Positions 1 to 10,630 of a stretch of DNA of 64,000 nucleotides are shown here, in pieces (position 1 is the stretch's first letter; every line of letters starts with the position of its first letter). Made by a program: the position numbers and the translations under genes. The stretch comes from Croceicoccus pelagius (GTDB taxonomy: Bacteria; Pseudomonadota; Alphaproteobacteria; Sphingomonadales; Sphingomonadaceae). Under the pieces are notes generated by a model, which did no database searches, was not told where the DNA came from, and worked only from the letters and a program-made list of their open reading frames with translations. The stretch is taken from contig NZ_LYWY01000037.1 in the NCBI RefSeq assembly GCF_001661915.1, positions 186,001 to 250,000 of the forward strand, read 5' to 3'.

Positions 1-18
1 TCTGATCGGTTGAAGGCA

Positions 19-357
19 TCAAAGGCCGGGGATCGGAATGTCGGCAACGATACCGCAGGCAGCGGCAGACCCGGCGACTTTCAGCAGGACTTGTGGATCA
101 TCGAGGCTGGTCGCGACCGCGAAGAGCGAGCCGAACGTCAGCGGGCCGTCGGAATTGTAGTATCGCGCCGCATCGCTAAGCCGGTTGACCTGCCGCGTGC
201 TCAGTTCACCGCGTAGGAATTCGGCCGCGCAGCCCGCCTCGCTGGACGACAGGCCATAACGCTGCAGCGCGTCGGAAATCTGGTAGCGGCTGGCCGTGCA
301 GCCGGAGACGAGAGCGGCACCGATGACGGTGGCGGCGATGACGGGCACTTTGCGCAT
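19..357 (-). CDS. small outer-membrane-type lipoprotein, unknown function
   Basis: A protein of 112 residues starting with a lipoprotein signal peptide: basic MRK, a hydrophobic stretch and the lipobox VSGC with Cys20 as the lipidation site. The mature part is mixed polar/hydrophobic and ends in a Gly/Ala-rich stretch with two cysteines (AAACGI region and the earlier AGCA). The ATG at 357 was chosen because the longer upstream reading frame has no signal peptide and runs over the ruvC gene. It lies 80 bp downstream of ruvC on the same strand and could be the last gene of that operon. No family recognised; the lipoprotein nature is seen directly, the function is unknown. Confidence 0.75.
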   Translation of the reverse strand: MRKVPVIAATVIGAALVSGCTASRYQISDALQRYGLSSSEAGCAAEFLRGELSTRQVNRLSDAARYYNSDGPLTFGSLFAVATSLDDPQVLLKVAGSAAACGIVADIPIPGL

Positions 358-439
358 GCGGAGGGACCTTTTTCTGCGACACGGATGGAGATTGCTTTTC
401 CAACGCGCAGGGGCCGTCAATGTTTCAAGCGGGCGGGGC

Positions 440-910
440 TCAGTGCTTGCCCAGGTGCGCATGCGCGATGGCCACGGCCAGCGCATCGGCGGCGTCCGCG
501 CCCTCGACTTTCGCCGTGGGCAGCAGAACCCGCAGCATCGCCTGAACCTGCGTCTTGTCGGCCGCACCCGTGCCCACGACCGATTTCTTCACCAGCCGCG
601 CCGCGTGTTCGAATACCGGGATCGACCCGCGCCCGCAGGCGGCCAGCACGCTGCCGCGCGCCTGCGCCAGTTTCAGCGTGGAGTGCGGGTTCTTGTTGAC
701 GAAGACTTCCTCCACCGCCGCGACATCGGGGGCATAGGTCCCGATTACGGCATAGACCGCGTCGTGCAGGTGATGCAGCCGTGCGGCCATGTTCGCTTTT
801 GCATCGGTCGCGATCTGGCCGTTGGCTACGTGAGACAGGCGCGGCCCGTCGACCCGGATGACGCCCCAGCCCGTGCAAGTGAGTGAAGGATCGAGGCCGA
901 GGACCAGCAA
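440..910 (-). CDS. ruvC: Holliday junction resolvase RuvC
   Basis: Crossover junction endonuclease that cuts four-way junctions brought by RuvAB during recombination repair. The 156-residue frame shows the RNase H-like fold motifs: LGLDPS with catalytic Asp7, AVEEVF with the acidic residue near 67, and a C-terminal DAADALA with Asp139 and Asp142. Length matches the family (about 160-170). The start is uncertain: the only codons are TTG at 910, just before the conserved LVLGLDPS, or TTG at 949, which would add 13 residues overlapping the DUF3147 gene; neither has a clear ribosome binding site. ruvA and ruvB are not adjacent in this window. It follows the DUF3147 gene closely and probably relies on translational coupling. 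Confidence 0.93.
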   Translation of the reverse strand: MLVLGLDPSLTCTGWGVIRVDGPRLSHVANGQIATDAKANMAARLHHLHDAVYAVIGTYAPDVAAVEEVFVNKNPHSTLKLAQARGSVLAACGRGSIPVFEHAARLVKKSVVGTGAADKTQVQAMLRVLLPTAKVEGADAADALAVAIAHAHLGKH

Positions 911-917
911 GCGCGCG

Positions 918-1268
918 TCAGATCGGCAGGCCGAGCCGCGGGGCGGCAAGGCGCATGAGGCCGTAGAGCGCGACGGTCAGCACGCACCCGAGCGCCAGCG
1001 CGAGCCAGAAAGGCACCGCGTGGCGCAGCAGGAACGGAATGACCAGGAACATCGGCAGCGAGGGTAGCACGTACCAGAACGTAGCCGCGCTGTGACGCGC
1101 CATGTTTTCCGCATCGGGCTGGGCGTGCCACAGGAACATCATGCCCAGCACCGATACCAGCGGCAGCGACGCGACGAGGGCGGCCACCGTGGGCAGCCGC
1201 CGTCCAAGTTCGGCAATCGCCGCGATCATGACGCCGGCAAGCAGCGCCTTCGCGGCGAAAGTCCACAT
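918..1268 (-). CDS. DUF3147 family membrane protein
   Basis: An integral membrane protein of 116 residues with about four hydrophobic helices (residues 5-20, 28-48, 62-82, 88-110) and the family-typical stretch TFWYVLPSLPMFLVIP. This pattern fits DUF3147, small inner-membrane proteins of unknown function. Its ATG overlaps the yebC stop codon (TGATG), and its own stop lies next to the probable ruvC start, so it is translated from the same message as both. Function unknown; the position between yebC and ruvC says only that it is co-expressed. Confidence 0.8.
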   Translation of the reverse strand: MWTFAAKALLAGVMIAAIAELGRRLPTVAALVASLPLVSVLGMMFLWHAQPDAENMARHSAATFWYVLPSLPMFLVIPFLLRHAVPFWLALALGCVLTVALYGLMRLAAPRLGLPI

Positions 1269-2011
1269 CAGTCGAGCTTTTCCATGACTTCGTCGGAAAT
1301 TTCGTAATTCCCCCAGACGGTCTGGACATCGTCGTCGTCGTCAAGCGCGTCGACCAGCTTCAGCAGGGTCTGCGCAGTGCCTTCGTCGCAATCGACGGTG
1401 ATGTTGGGCTTCCACGCCAGCTTGACGTTCTCCGCCTCGCCCAGCGCCTTTTCCAGCGCGCTCGACACTTCGTGCAGCGCTTCCATCTGGGTCCAGATGA
1501 CGTGGCCGTCCTCGCTCGATTCGACGTCGTCGGCACCGGCTTCGATCGCAGCTTCGAGGACCTTTTCCTCGTCACCGATACTGGCCGGATACTCGATCAT
1601 GCCGAGGCGCTCGAAACCGTGGGCAACTGCGCCCGATGCACCAAGGTTGCCGCCGTTCTTTGAAAACGCGGTGCGCACGTTGGTGGCGGTGCGGTTGCGG
1701 TTGTCGGTCAACGCCTCGACGATCAGCGCGACGCCGCCCGGGCCGTAACCTTCGTAGCGGACTTCTTCGTAGTCATCGCCTTCGTTTGCCGATGCCTTGT
1801 CGATCGCGCGCTGGATGTTGTCCTTGGGCATCGATTGGGCCTTGGCGTTGTTCACGGCCAGGCGCAGACGCGGGTTCATGTCGGGATCGGGCGCGCCCAT
1901 CTTGGCGGCCACGGTGATCTCGCGCGAAAGCTTGGAGAACATGGCAGAGCGCTTTTTGTCCTGCGCGCCCTTGCGATGCATGATGTTCTTGAATTTGGAA
2001 TGGCCGGCCAT
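1268..2011 (-). CDS. YebC/PmpR family transcriptional regulator or translation factor
   Basis: A 247-residue protein beginning with [15 protein letters not shown], the hallmark N-terminus of the YebC/PmpR (TACO1) family, followed by the [13 protein letters not shown] segment and acidic middle and C-terminal domains. Members act as DNA-binding regulators or help ribosomes through polyproline stretches; which role applies cannot be told from sequence. Full length for the family. It is often found beside ruvC, as here. The stop codon overlaps the start of the next gene. A GC-rich hairpin lies between metH and this gene, so it may have partly independent expression. Confidence 0.95.
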   Translation of the reverse strand: MAGHSKFKNIMHRKGAQDKKRSAMFSKLSREITVAAKMGAPDPDMNPRLRLAVNNAKAQSMPKDNIQRAIDKASANEGDDYEEVRYEGYGPGGVALIVEALTDNRNRTATNVRTAFSKNGGNLGASGAVAHGFERLGMIEYPASIGDEEKVLEAAIEAGADDVESSEDGHVIWTQMEALHEVSSALEKALGEAENVKLAWKPNITVDCDEGTAQTLLKLVDALDDDDDVQTVWGNYEISDEVMEKLD

Positions 2012-2048
2012 TGCCGCTGATCCTCGATTGTTCAGGTGTTCGTGCTTT

Positions 2049-2075
2049 GCCGCGCCCTTACACCGAGGGCGCGGC
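2049..2075. other. intergenic hairpin between metH and yebC
   Basis: A perfect 9-bp stem (gccgcgccc at 2049-2057 and gggcgcggc at 2067-2075) with a 9-nt loop in the 75-bp gap between metH and yebC. There is no U-tract on either side, so it is not a canonical intrinsic terminator. It may be a processing or stability element that separates the met genes from yebC-ruvC; that is inference. Confidence 0.4.
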
Positions 2076-2086
2076 GTTGGGCAACA

Positions 2087-4689
<2,603 letters not shown>

Positions 4690-4690
<1 letters not shown>

Positions 4691-5751
4691 CAGGCGGCCA
4701 TGATAAAGGGTTCGAGGCCCGCAAGGCGGGTCTTGGTTTCAAGCGTCGGCAGCTTGCGCGGGGGCACGTCCGCGACCGCCTTCGCCATCGCGGCGATGTG
4801 TTCGGGCGAAGAGCCGCAGCAGCCCCCCAGCACGTTGACCTGCCCCGCGATCGCCCATTCGTGGACGAAGCCCGCGGTCGTGTCGGGCATCTCGTCATAT
4901 TCGCCCAGTTCGTTGGGCAGGCCCGCATTGGGATAGATCATGATGTAGGTATCGGCGATCTGCGAAAGCGACTTCACGTGCGGGCGAAGCTGCGTCGCGC
5001 CGAAGCTGCAGTTGAGGCCGACGGTCAGCGGTTTCGCATGGCGCACCGCGTACCAGAACGCCTCGACCGTGTGGCCCGACAGGTTGCGGCCCGACAGGTC
5101 GGTCAGCGTCATCGACAACATGATCGGCACTTCGCGGCCCAGCTCTTTCTCGAGCTGTTTCACCGCCATGATTCCGGCCTTTGCGTTCAGCGTGTCGAAC
5201 ACGGTCTCGATCAGGATGAAATCTGCTCCGCCTTCGACCAGCGCGGCGGCCTGTTCGCGGTAAACTTGCGTCAGGTAGTCGAAATCGATCTCGCGGTAGC
5301 CCGGGTCGTTCACGTCGGGCGACAGCGAGAGCGTCTTGTTGGTCGGGCCAATGGCACCGGCGACAAAGCGGGGGCGCCCGTCCTTTGCCTCGAACTCGTC
5401 AGCGACCTTGCGGGCAAGGGCCGCGCTTTCGCGGTTGATCGCCTCGACCAGTGCTTCCGCGCCGTAATCGGCCTGGCTGATCTTGTTCGCCGAAAACGTG
5501 TTGGTCTCGGCAATGTCGGCACCGGCCTCGAAATAGGCGCGGTGGATCGCCTCCGGCACATCGGGACGCGTCAGGGCGAGAATGTCGTTGTTGCCCTTCT
5601 GCTCGTGAGAAAGGCCGAGATCGCCTGCGTAATCGGCCTCGACCAGACCCTTCGTCTGGATCTGCGTGCCGAACGCGCCGTCGGTGATGAGGATGCGGCT
5701 GGCTGCTTCTGCCTCGAAAAGGGCGCGGGCCTTGGATGGGGTGAGGGTCAC
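4690..5751 (-). CDS. metH: methionine synthase, homocysteine-binding part
   Basis: A 353-residue homocysteine S-methyltransferase domain protein, corresponding to the first module of MetH. The zinc cysteines are visible: GLNCSFGA and the [10 protein letters not shown] pair near the C-terminus. The N-terminal [11 protein letters not shown] is typical of the family. The start is set at GTG 5751, which overlaps the metF stop as GTGA; the frame is open for 78 more codons upstream but that region is metF coding sequence. It acts with the downstream pterin/B12 protein. Could by itself be called a homocysteine S-methyltransferase, but its neighbour and length argue for split MetH. Confidence 0.95.
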
Positions 5752-6683
5752 TTGGCTTCTCCGGCCAGATTCGAAACAACAGGCCGCATGCCCAGTAGAT
5801 GGCAGATCGCGTAGGACAGGTCCGCGCGGTTCAGCGTGTAGAAGTGGAAGTCGCGCACACCGCCTGCGTAGAGCGAGCGGCAGAATTCCGCCGCGATCGT
5901 CGCCGCGACCAGCTTGCGCGCGCCGGGGCGTTCGTCCAGCCCTTCGAACAGGCGGTCCATCCAGTCGGGGATCGCAGCCCCGCACATCGCCGCCATCTTG
6001 CGCGTCTGCGCGACGTTCGACACCGGCAGAATACCGGGGAGAACTGGCGCGGTGATGCCGTTGGCGAGAAGCTTTTCCCTGAATTCAAGGAAGCACTCCG
6101 GCGAGAAGAAGAACTGCGTGATCGCCCGGTCCGCGCCTGCGTCGATCTTGCGCTTCAGGTTGTCGATGTCCGCCTGCGGGCAACTGGCTTCGGGGTGGGT
6201 TTCGGGATAGGCCGCAACGCTGATCTCGAACGGGGCGATTTCCTTCAGGCCTGCGACCAGTTCGGCGGCGCTGGCATAGCCGTCGGGGTGGGGTTCGAAC
6301 TTGCCGCCCGGCGTCGTGGGATCACCGCGTAGCGCGACGATGTGGCGCACGCCTTCTTCCCAGTACTGTTCGGCCACGGCGCGGATCTCGGCCTTGCTCG
6401 CCTCAACACACGTCAGGTGCGCGGCTGCGGGCAGTTTCGCTTGCCTAATGATGCGCGACACGGTGGCATGCGTGCGTTCGCGGGTCGAACCACCCGCGCC
6501 GTACGTGACCGATACGAAGGCGGGGTTCAGCGGGGCCAGCTTTTCGACCGCGTCCCAAAGCTGGGCTTCCATCTTTTCCGTTTTGGGAGGGAAGAATTCG
6601 AAGCTGACGTTCACGTCGCCGGGAAGATCGGCGAACAGGGGCAGGCCTGAAAGGCCCGCTTGGCTGGTCTCGGACTGGGTCAT
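5748..6683 (-). CDS. metF: methylenetetrahydrofolate reductase
   Basis: FAD-dependent reductase that turns 5,10-methylene-THF into 5-methyl-THF, the methyl donor for the MetH proteins encoded just downstream. The 311-residue chain shows the family pattern SFEFFPPKT at the N-terminus, the catalytic Glu in that segment, SVTYGAGGS, the folate/FAD-binding LTC and LRGDP segments, and FFFSPECF. Length is standard for bacterial MetF. The start ATG at 6683 overlaps the stop of the upstream regulator gene by 4 nt (ATGA), so it is translated with the regulator. Confidence 0.97.
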   Translation of the reverse strand: MTQSETSQAGLSGLPLFADLPGDVNVSFEFFPPKTEKMEAQLWDAVEKLAPLNPAFVSVTYGAGGSTRERTHATVSRIIRQAKLPAAAHLTCVEASKAEIRAVAEQYWEEGVRHIVALRGDPTTPGGKFEPHPDGYASAAELVAGLKEIAPFEISVAAYPETHPEASCPQADIDNLKRKIDAGADRAITQFFFSPECFLEFREKLLANGITAPVLPGILPVSNVAQTRKMAAMCGAAIPDWMDRLFEGLDERPGARKLVAATIAAEFCRSLYAGGVRDFHFYTLNRADLSYAICHLLGMRPVVSNLAGEAK

Positions 6684-7696
6684 TTGCTGGCTTTTCTTCT
6701 GGTGTCGGTGCGCGCGGAAAGGCGGTGGAGCGACGAGGTCCGCCTGCCCGTCCAGATGCGGACGGTCAACTCGGAACCGGAAAGGGCGCTGTCCTCGATC
6801 GGTGCGAAACCTGCACCCTCTAGCAGCGTCTGCATCTGTGTGTCGGTGAAGCCCAGACGGGCATGGGCCTGTTCGGTGCGCAGGTCTTCACGTGCATGGG
6901 CGGCAAAATCGACGATGGCGATGCGGCCACCCGGCTTCGTGACGCGCGCGGCTTCGGCCAGCACGCGTTCGGGCGCCTGTGCATAGTGCAGGACCTGATG
7001 GAACAGGACCGTGTCGAAGCTTTCCGCCTCGAAAGGCAGTTCGAGGAAATCGCCCTGCAGCAGCGACAGGCGCGCAGGCGGCAGGTGCTGCAGCCGTGCG
7101 CGGGCGATGCGCAGCATTTCGGGGCACTTGTCGATGGCGGCGACGTGCTGCGCGCTGGGCGCATAAAGTTCGGCCATGCGTCCCGTGCCGGTGCCGATGT
7201 CGAGCAGGCGCCCCAAGGGAGCCGGTTCGTCATGCGCGTCGGCGACACCAAGCAGGCGGGTCAATTCGGCCTCCACCGCACCGTCGGGACTGTGCAGCGA
7301 ACGCAACCGGTCCCACTCATCGGCATGACGGGCGAAGTATTTCTCTGCCGTTTCCTCGCGCGCGGAGCGGATGGCGGCAAGGCGCGCACGGTCGGCGGCG
7401 CAGACGTCGGCAAAGACCGCGTCTTCGTCCTCGGCCGCGGCAAGCAGGTCGTCTGCCCGCGCTGTCATGCCGTCGTCGTCATGGCCCGTGGCGCGCAGGA
7501 AGACCCAGCTGCCTTCCTTGCGCTTTTCGATCAGGCCCGCTTCGGTCAGGATGCGGACGTGGCGCGAAATGCGCGGCTGACTCTGTTCCAGCACGTCGGC
7601 CAGTTCGCCCACGGCCAGTTCCATGCGCGCAAGCAGGCGCAGCAGGCGCAGCCGCGTGGGGTCGTCGAGGGCGCTGATGAGGTCGAGCACGGTCAT
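6680..7696 (-). CDS. ArsR-family regulator fused to SAM-dependent methyltransferase (probable SahR)
   Basis: A 338-residue fusion. Residues 1-80 are an ArsR winged helix (DDPTRLRLLRLLARMELAVGELADVL, then QPRISRHVRIL as recognition helix); residues 145-290 are a class I methyltransferase with the SAM motif LLDIGTGTGRMAELY and later VLHYAQAP. Such fusions next to metF/metH in alphaproteobacteria correspond to SahR-type regulators that respond to S-adenosylhomocysteine (family knowledge). The start ATG at 7696 was chosen because the HTH begins there and a promoter/operator lies just upstream; the transcript would have only a few leader bases. The first gene of the met operon, so probably autoregulated. 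Whether the methyltransferase domain is an enzyme or only a SAH/SAM sensor is unknown. Confidence 0.88.
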   Translation of the reverse strand: MTVLDLISALDDPTRLRLLRLLARMELAVGELADVLEQSQPRISRHVRILTEAGLIEKRKEGSWVFLRATGHDDDGMTARADDLLAAAEDEDAVFADVCAADRARLAAIRSAREETAEKYFARHADEWDRLRSLHSPDGAVEAELTRLLGVADAHDEPAPLGRLLDIGTGTGRMAELYAPSAQHVAAIDKCPEMLRIARARLQHLPPARLSLLQGDFLELPFEAESFDTVLFHQVLHYAQAPERVLAEAARVTKPGGRIAIVDFAAHAREDLRTEQAHARLGFTDTQMQTLLEGAGFAPIEDSALSGSELTVRIWTGRRTSSLHRLSARTDTRRKASK

Positions 7697-7707
7697 CGTG
7701 AGGCGGG

Positions 7708-7736
7708 CATATAAAGAAATCTTTATATGTTTGCAA
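7708..7736 (-). promoter_or_regulatory. promoter of the met operon with embedded SahR-like operator
   Basis: On the minus strand a -35 TTGCAA (7736-7731), a 17-nt spacer and a -10 TATATG (7713-7708) are seen. A perfect inverted repeat, catataaaga-aa-tctttatatg, covers 7708-7729, that is the whole spacer and the -10 box. A bound ArsR-family dimer there would block RNA polymerase. The sequence fits the AT-rich palindromes reported for SahR. The predicted transcript start is about 5 nt before the ATG, so the message would be nearly leaderless. Confidence 0.75.
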
Positions 7737-7837
7737 TGGTGCGCCGAAGCGCCCTTTCGCACGGCCCGGTTGCGATTGCAGGCGGGGCGGCGTTGCCCTA
7801 GAGAGGTCGCCTTATTTCCGCCACATGGAGGGAACCC

Positions 7838-8119
7838 ATGAAAAAGATTGCACTCGTCGCGGCCTCGCTGGCCTTTGCCCTGTCCGCTTGCGGCTCGACC
7901 GACGATCCGGACGCACCGGCCGAGGCCGATACCGTCGAAATGCCCGCCGACGAAGTGATGACGCAGCCCGGCATGGACGAAGATCCCGCCGTCGATGCAG
8001 AAATGGCTGACGAAATGGGCGATGCTCCGGTGGTCGAGGAAACGACCGCTCCGGCCGATGACGCTGCCGATGCGGCGGCTGATGCTGCTGCCGATCTCGA
8101 AGCCGCGATGGCCGAGTAA
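7838..8119 (+). CDS. small acidic lipoprotein
   Basis: A 93-residue protein with a lipoprotein signal peptide (MKKIALVAASLAFALSAC; Cys18 in the lipobox LSAC) followed by a very acidic, Ala/Asp/Glu-rich low-complexity tail that ends in repeated AADAAADAAAD. A good ribosome binding site (ggaggg) lies 7-10 nt upstream. No domain recognised. It belongs to a set of similar short acidic lipoproteins in this window (8125-8298, 34433-34684, 61258-61503). It is divergent from the met operon and is followed 5 bp later by another small lipoprotein gene. Confidence 0.8.
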   Translation: MKKIALVAASLAFALSACGSTDDPDAPAEADTVEMPADEVMTQPGMDEDPAVDAEMADEMGDAPVVEETTAPADDAADAAADAAADLEAAMAE

Positions 8120-8124
8120 CACTG

Positions 8125-8298
8125 ATGCGTTTCGCGCTTCCCGCCCTGAGCCTGCTGCTTCTTGCAGCTTGCGGCGGGGAGCCGGAACCTTCGGTTGCCC
8201 CCGCTGCGGATGAGGAACAGGTCCTGTCCGAAGCGGCGGAAATGCTGCCCGCCGAAACGCCGGCAGCGACGGAGAGCGAGATCGCTCCTCAAAATTGA
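8125..8298 (+). CDS. very small lipoprotein, 57 residues
   Basis: An open frame of 57 residues: signal peptide MRFALPALSLLLLAAC with Cys16 in the lipobox LAAC, then a short acidic Ala/Glu/Pro-rich tail. It starts 5 bp after the stop of the previous small lipoprotein gene, so the pair is probably one transcript. The ribosome binding site is poor (only gag 9-11 nt before the ATG), suggesting coupling with the upstream gene. The signal peptide is the main support; function unknown. Confidence 0.65.
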   Translation: MRFALPALSLLLLAACGGEPEPSVAPAADEEQVLSEAAEMLPAETPAATESEIAPQN

Positions 8299-8322
8299 GT
8301 TTGCAGGCCGCTATGGACCGAA

Positions 8323-8745
8323 CTAATCCCAGCGGGTGACTTTGCCGCGACCGGCCTTCACCTCGCCGCGAGACTTTTTCCGTTTCAGGCGCTGCACTTT
8401 TCCAACGCGGTTCACGCGTGACTTTGCACGCTTTTTCGGTTCGACCTGCGCTTCGATCAGCAGTTCTGCTATCCGCTCTCGCGCGTCGGATCGGTTCTGT
8501 TCCTGCGTGCGGAAGCGGCGGGCATCGATGATGAGGTCGCCGCTGGCCGAAACCTTGCTTCCTGCCAGCGCCTTCAGACGGTGAAAGACCGTCGGCGTCA
8601 GGCCAAGCTTGTAGATGTTGACGCGCAGCTGCACTGCCGTCGCCACTTTGTTGACGTTCTGCCCGCCGGGGCCTGACGCGGCGATGAAACGTTCTTCGGC
8701 GAGGGCATGGGCCCGCGCCACCAAGGCGTCCTGTTCCTCAGACAC
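8323..8745 (-). CDS. arfB: alternative ribosome-rescue factor ArfB (class I release-factor domain)
   Basis: Peptidyl-tRNA hydrolase acting on ribosomes stalled on broken mRNA. The 140-residue chain has the GGQ motif (SGPGGQNVNK, residues 25-34) that catalyses ester hydrolysis and a long basic C-terminal tail (KKRAKSRVNRVGKVQRLKRKK) that in the ArfB/YaeJ family enters the empty mRNA channel. It has no stop-codon-recognition domain. The start is GTG 8745, overlapping the end of the upstream pseudouridine synthase gene by 8 nt; this gives the same length as E. coli ArfB. Last gene of the pabBC-aminotransferase-rluA-arfB operon. Confidence 0.93.
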   Translation of the reverse strand: MSEEQDALVARAHALAEERFIAASGPGGQNVNKVATAVQLRVNIYKLGLTPTVFHRLKALAGSKVSASGDLIIDARRFRTQEQNRSDARERIAELLIEAQVEPKKRAKSRVNRVGKVQRLKRKKSRGEVKAGRGKVTRWD

Positions 8746-9406
8746 CTGCCGCGTCGGGAATGGCGAAGCCGAGTCGCGCGAAATCGGCGGGCAGCGGCGC
8801 GCTCGCTTCGATCGGGGTCTTGCCTTCGCGGTGGACGATGAGCCCGCTGGCGTGGAGCATCGTGTGCGGCGCGCCCTTTCCAGTCCCGTAGATCGGATCG
8901 CCGAGCAGAGAGGCACCAAGGCCCGCCAGCGCGTGGATGCGGATCTGGTGCGTGCGGCCGGTCTCGGGCCGGAACTCGATCAGCGTCGTCCCGTCCTTTT
9001 CATCGAGCTTGCGCCAGTGGGTCAGCGAGGGCTTGCCCTTCTTCGCAGCGATCATGCGCCAGCCTGCGTCCTTGCTGCTGATCTTCGACAGCGACAGCGC
9101 GATCTCGCCTTCATCATCAGCCACGGTCCCGGCCAGCACGCCGAGATAGACCTTTTCGACTTGCCGGTCCTCGAACGCCTTGTTGAAGCGCTTCAAGGCC
9201 TTCGGATTGCGCGCCAGCAGCAGGCAGCCCGATGTATCGGTGTCGAGCCGGTGGACCGGCATGGGCGGGCGCTGGAAGCCCAGTTTCAGATCCTCGAGAT
9301 GGTCTTCAAGGCTGCGTCCGCCTGCGCGGGGGCGTTCGATCGGCAGGCCTGCAGGCTTGTCGATGACGAGCGCTTCGCCGTCTTCGTAGAGAATGGGGAT
9401 GGTCAT
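8738..9406 (-). CDS. RluA-family 23S/tRNA pseudouridine synthase
   Basis: A 222-residue pseudouridine synthase. The catalytic motif HRLDTDTSGCLLL (Asp54) defines the RluA/RsuA superfamily, and the N-terminal YEDGEALVIDKPAGLP and the C-terminal TGRTHQIRIHA stretch fit the RluA branch. No S4 domain is present. It probably modifies uridines in rRNA or tRNA; the exact target cannot be assigned. The ATG at 9406 overlaps the stop of the upstream aminotransferase gene (ATGA), and the 3' end overlaps arfB. Confidence 0.9.
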   Translation of the reverse strand: MTIPILYEDGEALVIDKPAGLPIERPRAGGRSLEDHLEDLKLGFQRPPMPVHRLDTDTSGCLLLARNPKALKRFNKAFEDRQVEKVYLGVLAGTVADDEGEIALSLSKISSKDAGWRMIAAKKGKPSLTHWRKLDEKDGTTLIEFRPETGRTHQIRIHALAGLGASLLGDPIYGTGKGAPHTMLHASGLIVHREGKTPIEASAPLPADFARLGFAIPDAAGV

Positions 9407-10617
9407 AAGGCGGCTACGGCTTTCTCGATGCGGTCCATCGCTTCGGTCAATTGCGCTTCGCTGGCGGCGAAGCTGATACGGAAACCTGTCAGATCGCCCG
9501 TTTGTTCGCTTACACAATGCGTGCCCCCGAAGGCAGAGGCGGCGACGACGGCGACCCCGTGTTCGAGCAGGTGCAGCGCCAGTGCACCATCGTCGGCGAC
9601 CTTATCGCCTATCAGCGGCGATGCGTCGATGAAGCAATAGAACGCGCCCTGCGGCACCGGCGTCGACAGGCCGGGAATGGCGTTGATGCGCGCGACAACA
9701 AGCTCGCGGCGGCGGCGGAATGTCTCGCGCCAGTCGGCCAGGAAATCCTGCGGCCCCTCGAAGGCGGCAACTGCGCCCGCCTGGCTGATCGAGCAGGGGT
9801 TGCCGCTTGAATGTGATTGCAGCTTCTCCATCGCGCGGATCAGCCATGCAGGGCCCGTCGCGACACCGATGCGTAAGCCGGTCATCGCGTGGCTTTTCGA
9901 TACGCCCGATACGGTCAGCACGCGGTCCGCCAGGTCGGGGCGCAGCGCGGCCAGCGTTGCATGAGGCGCGCCGGTGTAGGTGAGCGGCGCATAGATATCG
10001 TCGCTCATCACCAGGACCTGCGGGTGACGATCCAGAACTTCGGCAATTGCGGTCAGGTCTTCTGCCGTGAACACCGCGCCGGTCGGGTTGGCCGGGCTGT
10101 TCATCAACAGCCAGCGGGTTCTCGGCGTGATAACTGCCTCAAGCTCTGCGGCGGAAAAGCGGAAGCCGTTCTCGGGCCGCGTCGGCAAGGGAACCACGGT
10201 CCCGCCTGCAAAGCGCACGATTTCAGGGTAGGACACCCACCACGGCGCGGGGATCACGACTTCGTCGCCCGGATCGATCGTCGCCATAAGAGCGTGGAAG
10301 ATCGCCTGCTTGCCGCCCGCGCTGATCGTGACGTGCGACGGGTCGGTGTCGATGCCCAGATCGCGTTCGAAATGGAGCGCCGCGGCCCGTTTCATCGCGG
10401 CGGTGCCGCCGACGGGGGTATACCGCGTCTGTCCAGCGTCGAGCGCGGCCTTCATCGCCTCGACCACGTGGGCGGGCGTGTCGAAGTCCGGCTCGCCCAC
10501 CGAGAGCGAGATGATGTCGCGGCCTTGCGCCCGCAATTCGGTCGCGCGATCGGTCATCGCGGTGGTCTGCGAAGGGGCTATCCGCTGCAGGGCGGCGGAC
10601 AGGCGGGGTTCGGTCAT
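9403..10617 (-). CDS. class I PLP-dependent aminotransferase (aspartate aminotransferase type)
   Basis: A 404-residue fold-type I aminotransferase. The family pattern SVGEPDFDTP, the RYTPVGG stretch, MNSPANPTG and the PLP-binding lysine in SGVSKSHAMTGLRIG are all present, with the C-terminal substrate-carboxylate arginine in GFRISFA. It most resembles the bacterial aspartate/prephenate aminotransferase subgroup; substrate is inferred. The gene starts 13 bp after pabBC and its stop overlaps rluA, so it is in the middle of that operon. A link to folate or aromatic metabolism through the neighbour is only suggestive. Confidence 0.92.
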   Translation of the reverse strand: MTEPRLSAALQRIAPSQTTAMTDRATELRAQGRDIISLSVGEPDFDTPAHVVEAMKAALDAGQTRYTPVGGTAAMKRAAALHFERDLGIDTDPSHVTISAGGKQAIFHALMATIDPGDEVVIPAPWWVSYPEIVRFAGGTVVPLPTRPENGFRFSAAELEAVITPRTRWLLMNSPANPTGAVFTAEDLTAIAEVLDRHPQVLVMSDDIYAPLTYTGAPHATLAALRPDLADRVLTVSGVSKSHAMTGLRIGVATGPAWLIRAMEKLQSHSSGNPCSISQAGAVAAFEGPQDFLADWRETFRRRRELVVARINAIPGLSTPVPQGAFYCFIDASPLIGDKVADDGALALHLLEHGVAVVAASAFGGTHCVSEQTGDLTGFRISFAASEAQLTEAMDRIEKAVAAL

Positions 10618-10630
10618 GGCAAGAAGCCCG

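Noticed and set aside
8125..8298. The second mini-lipoprotein as a chance frame
   Set aside because: Rejected as chance because the signal peptide and lipobox are too good; kept as a gene with moderate confidence.
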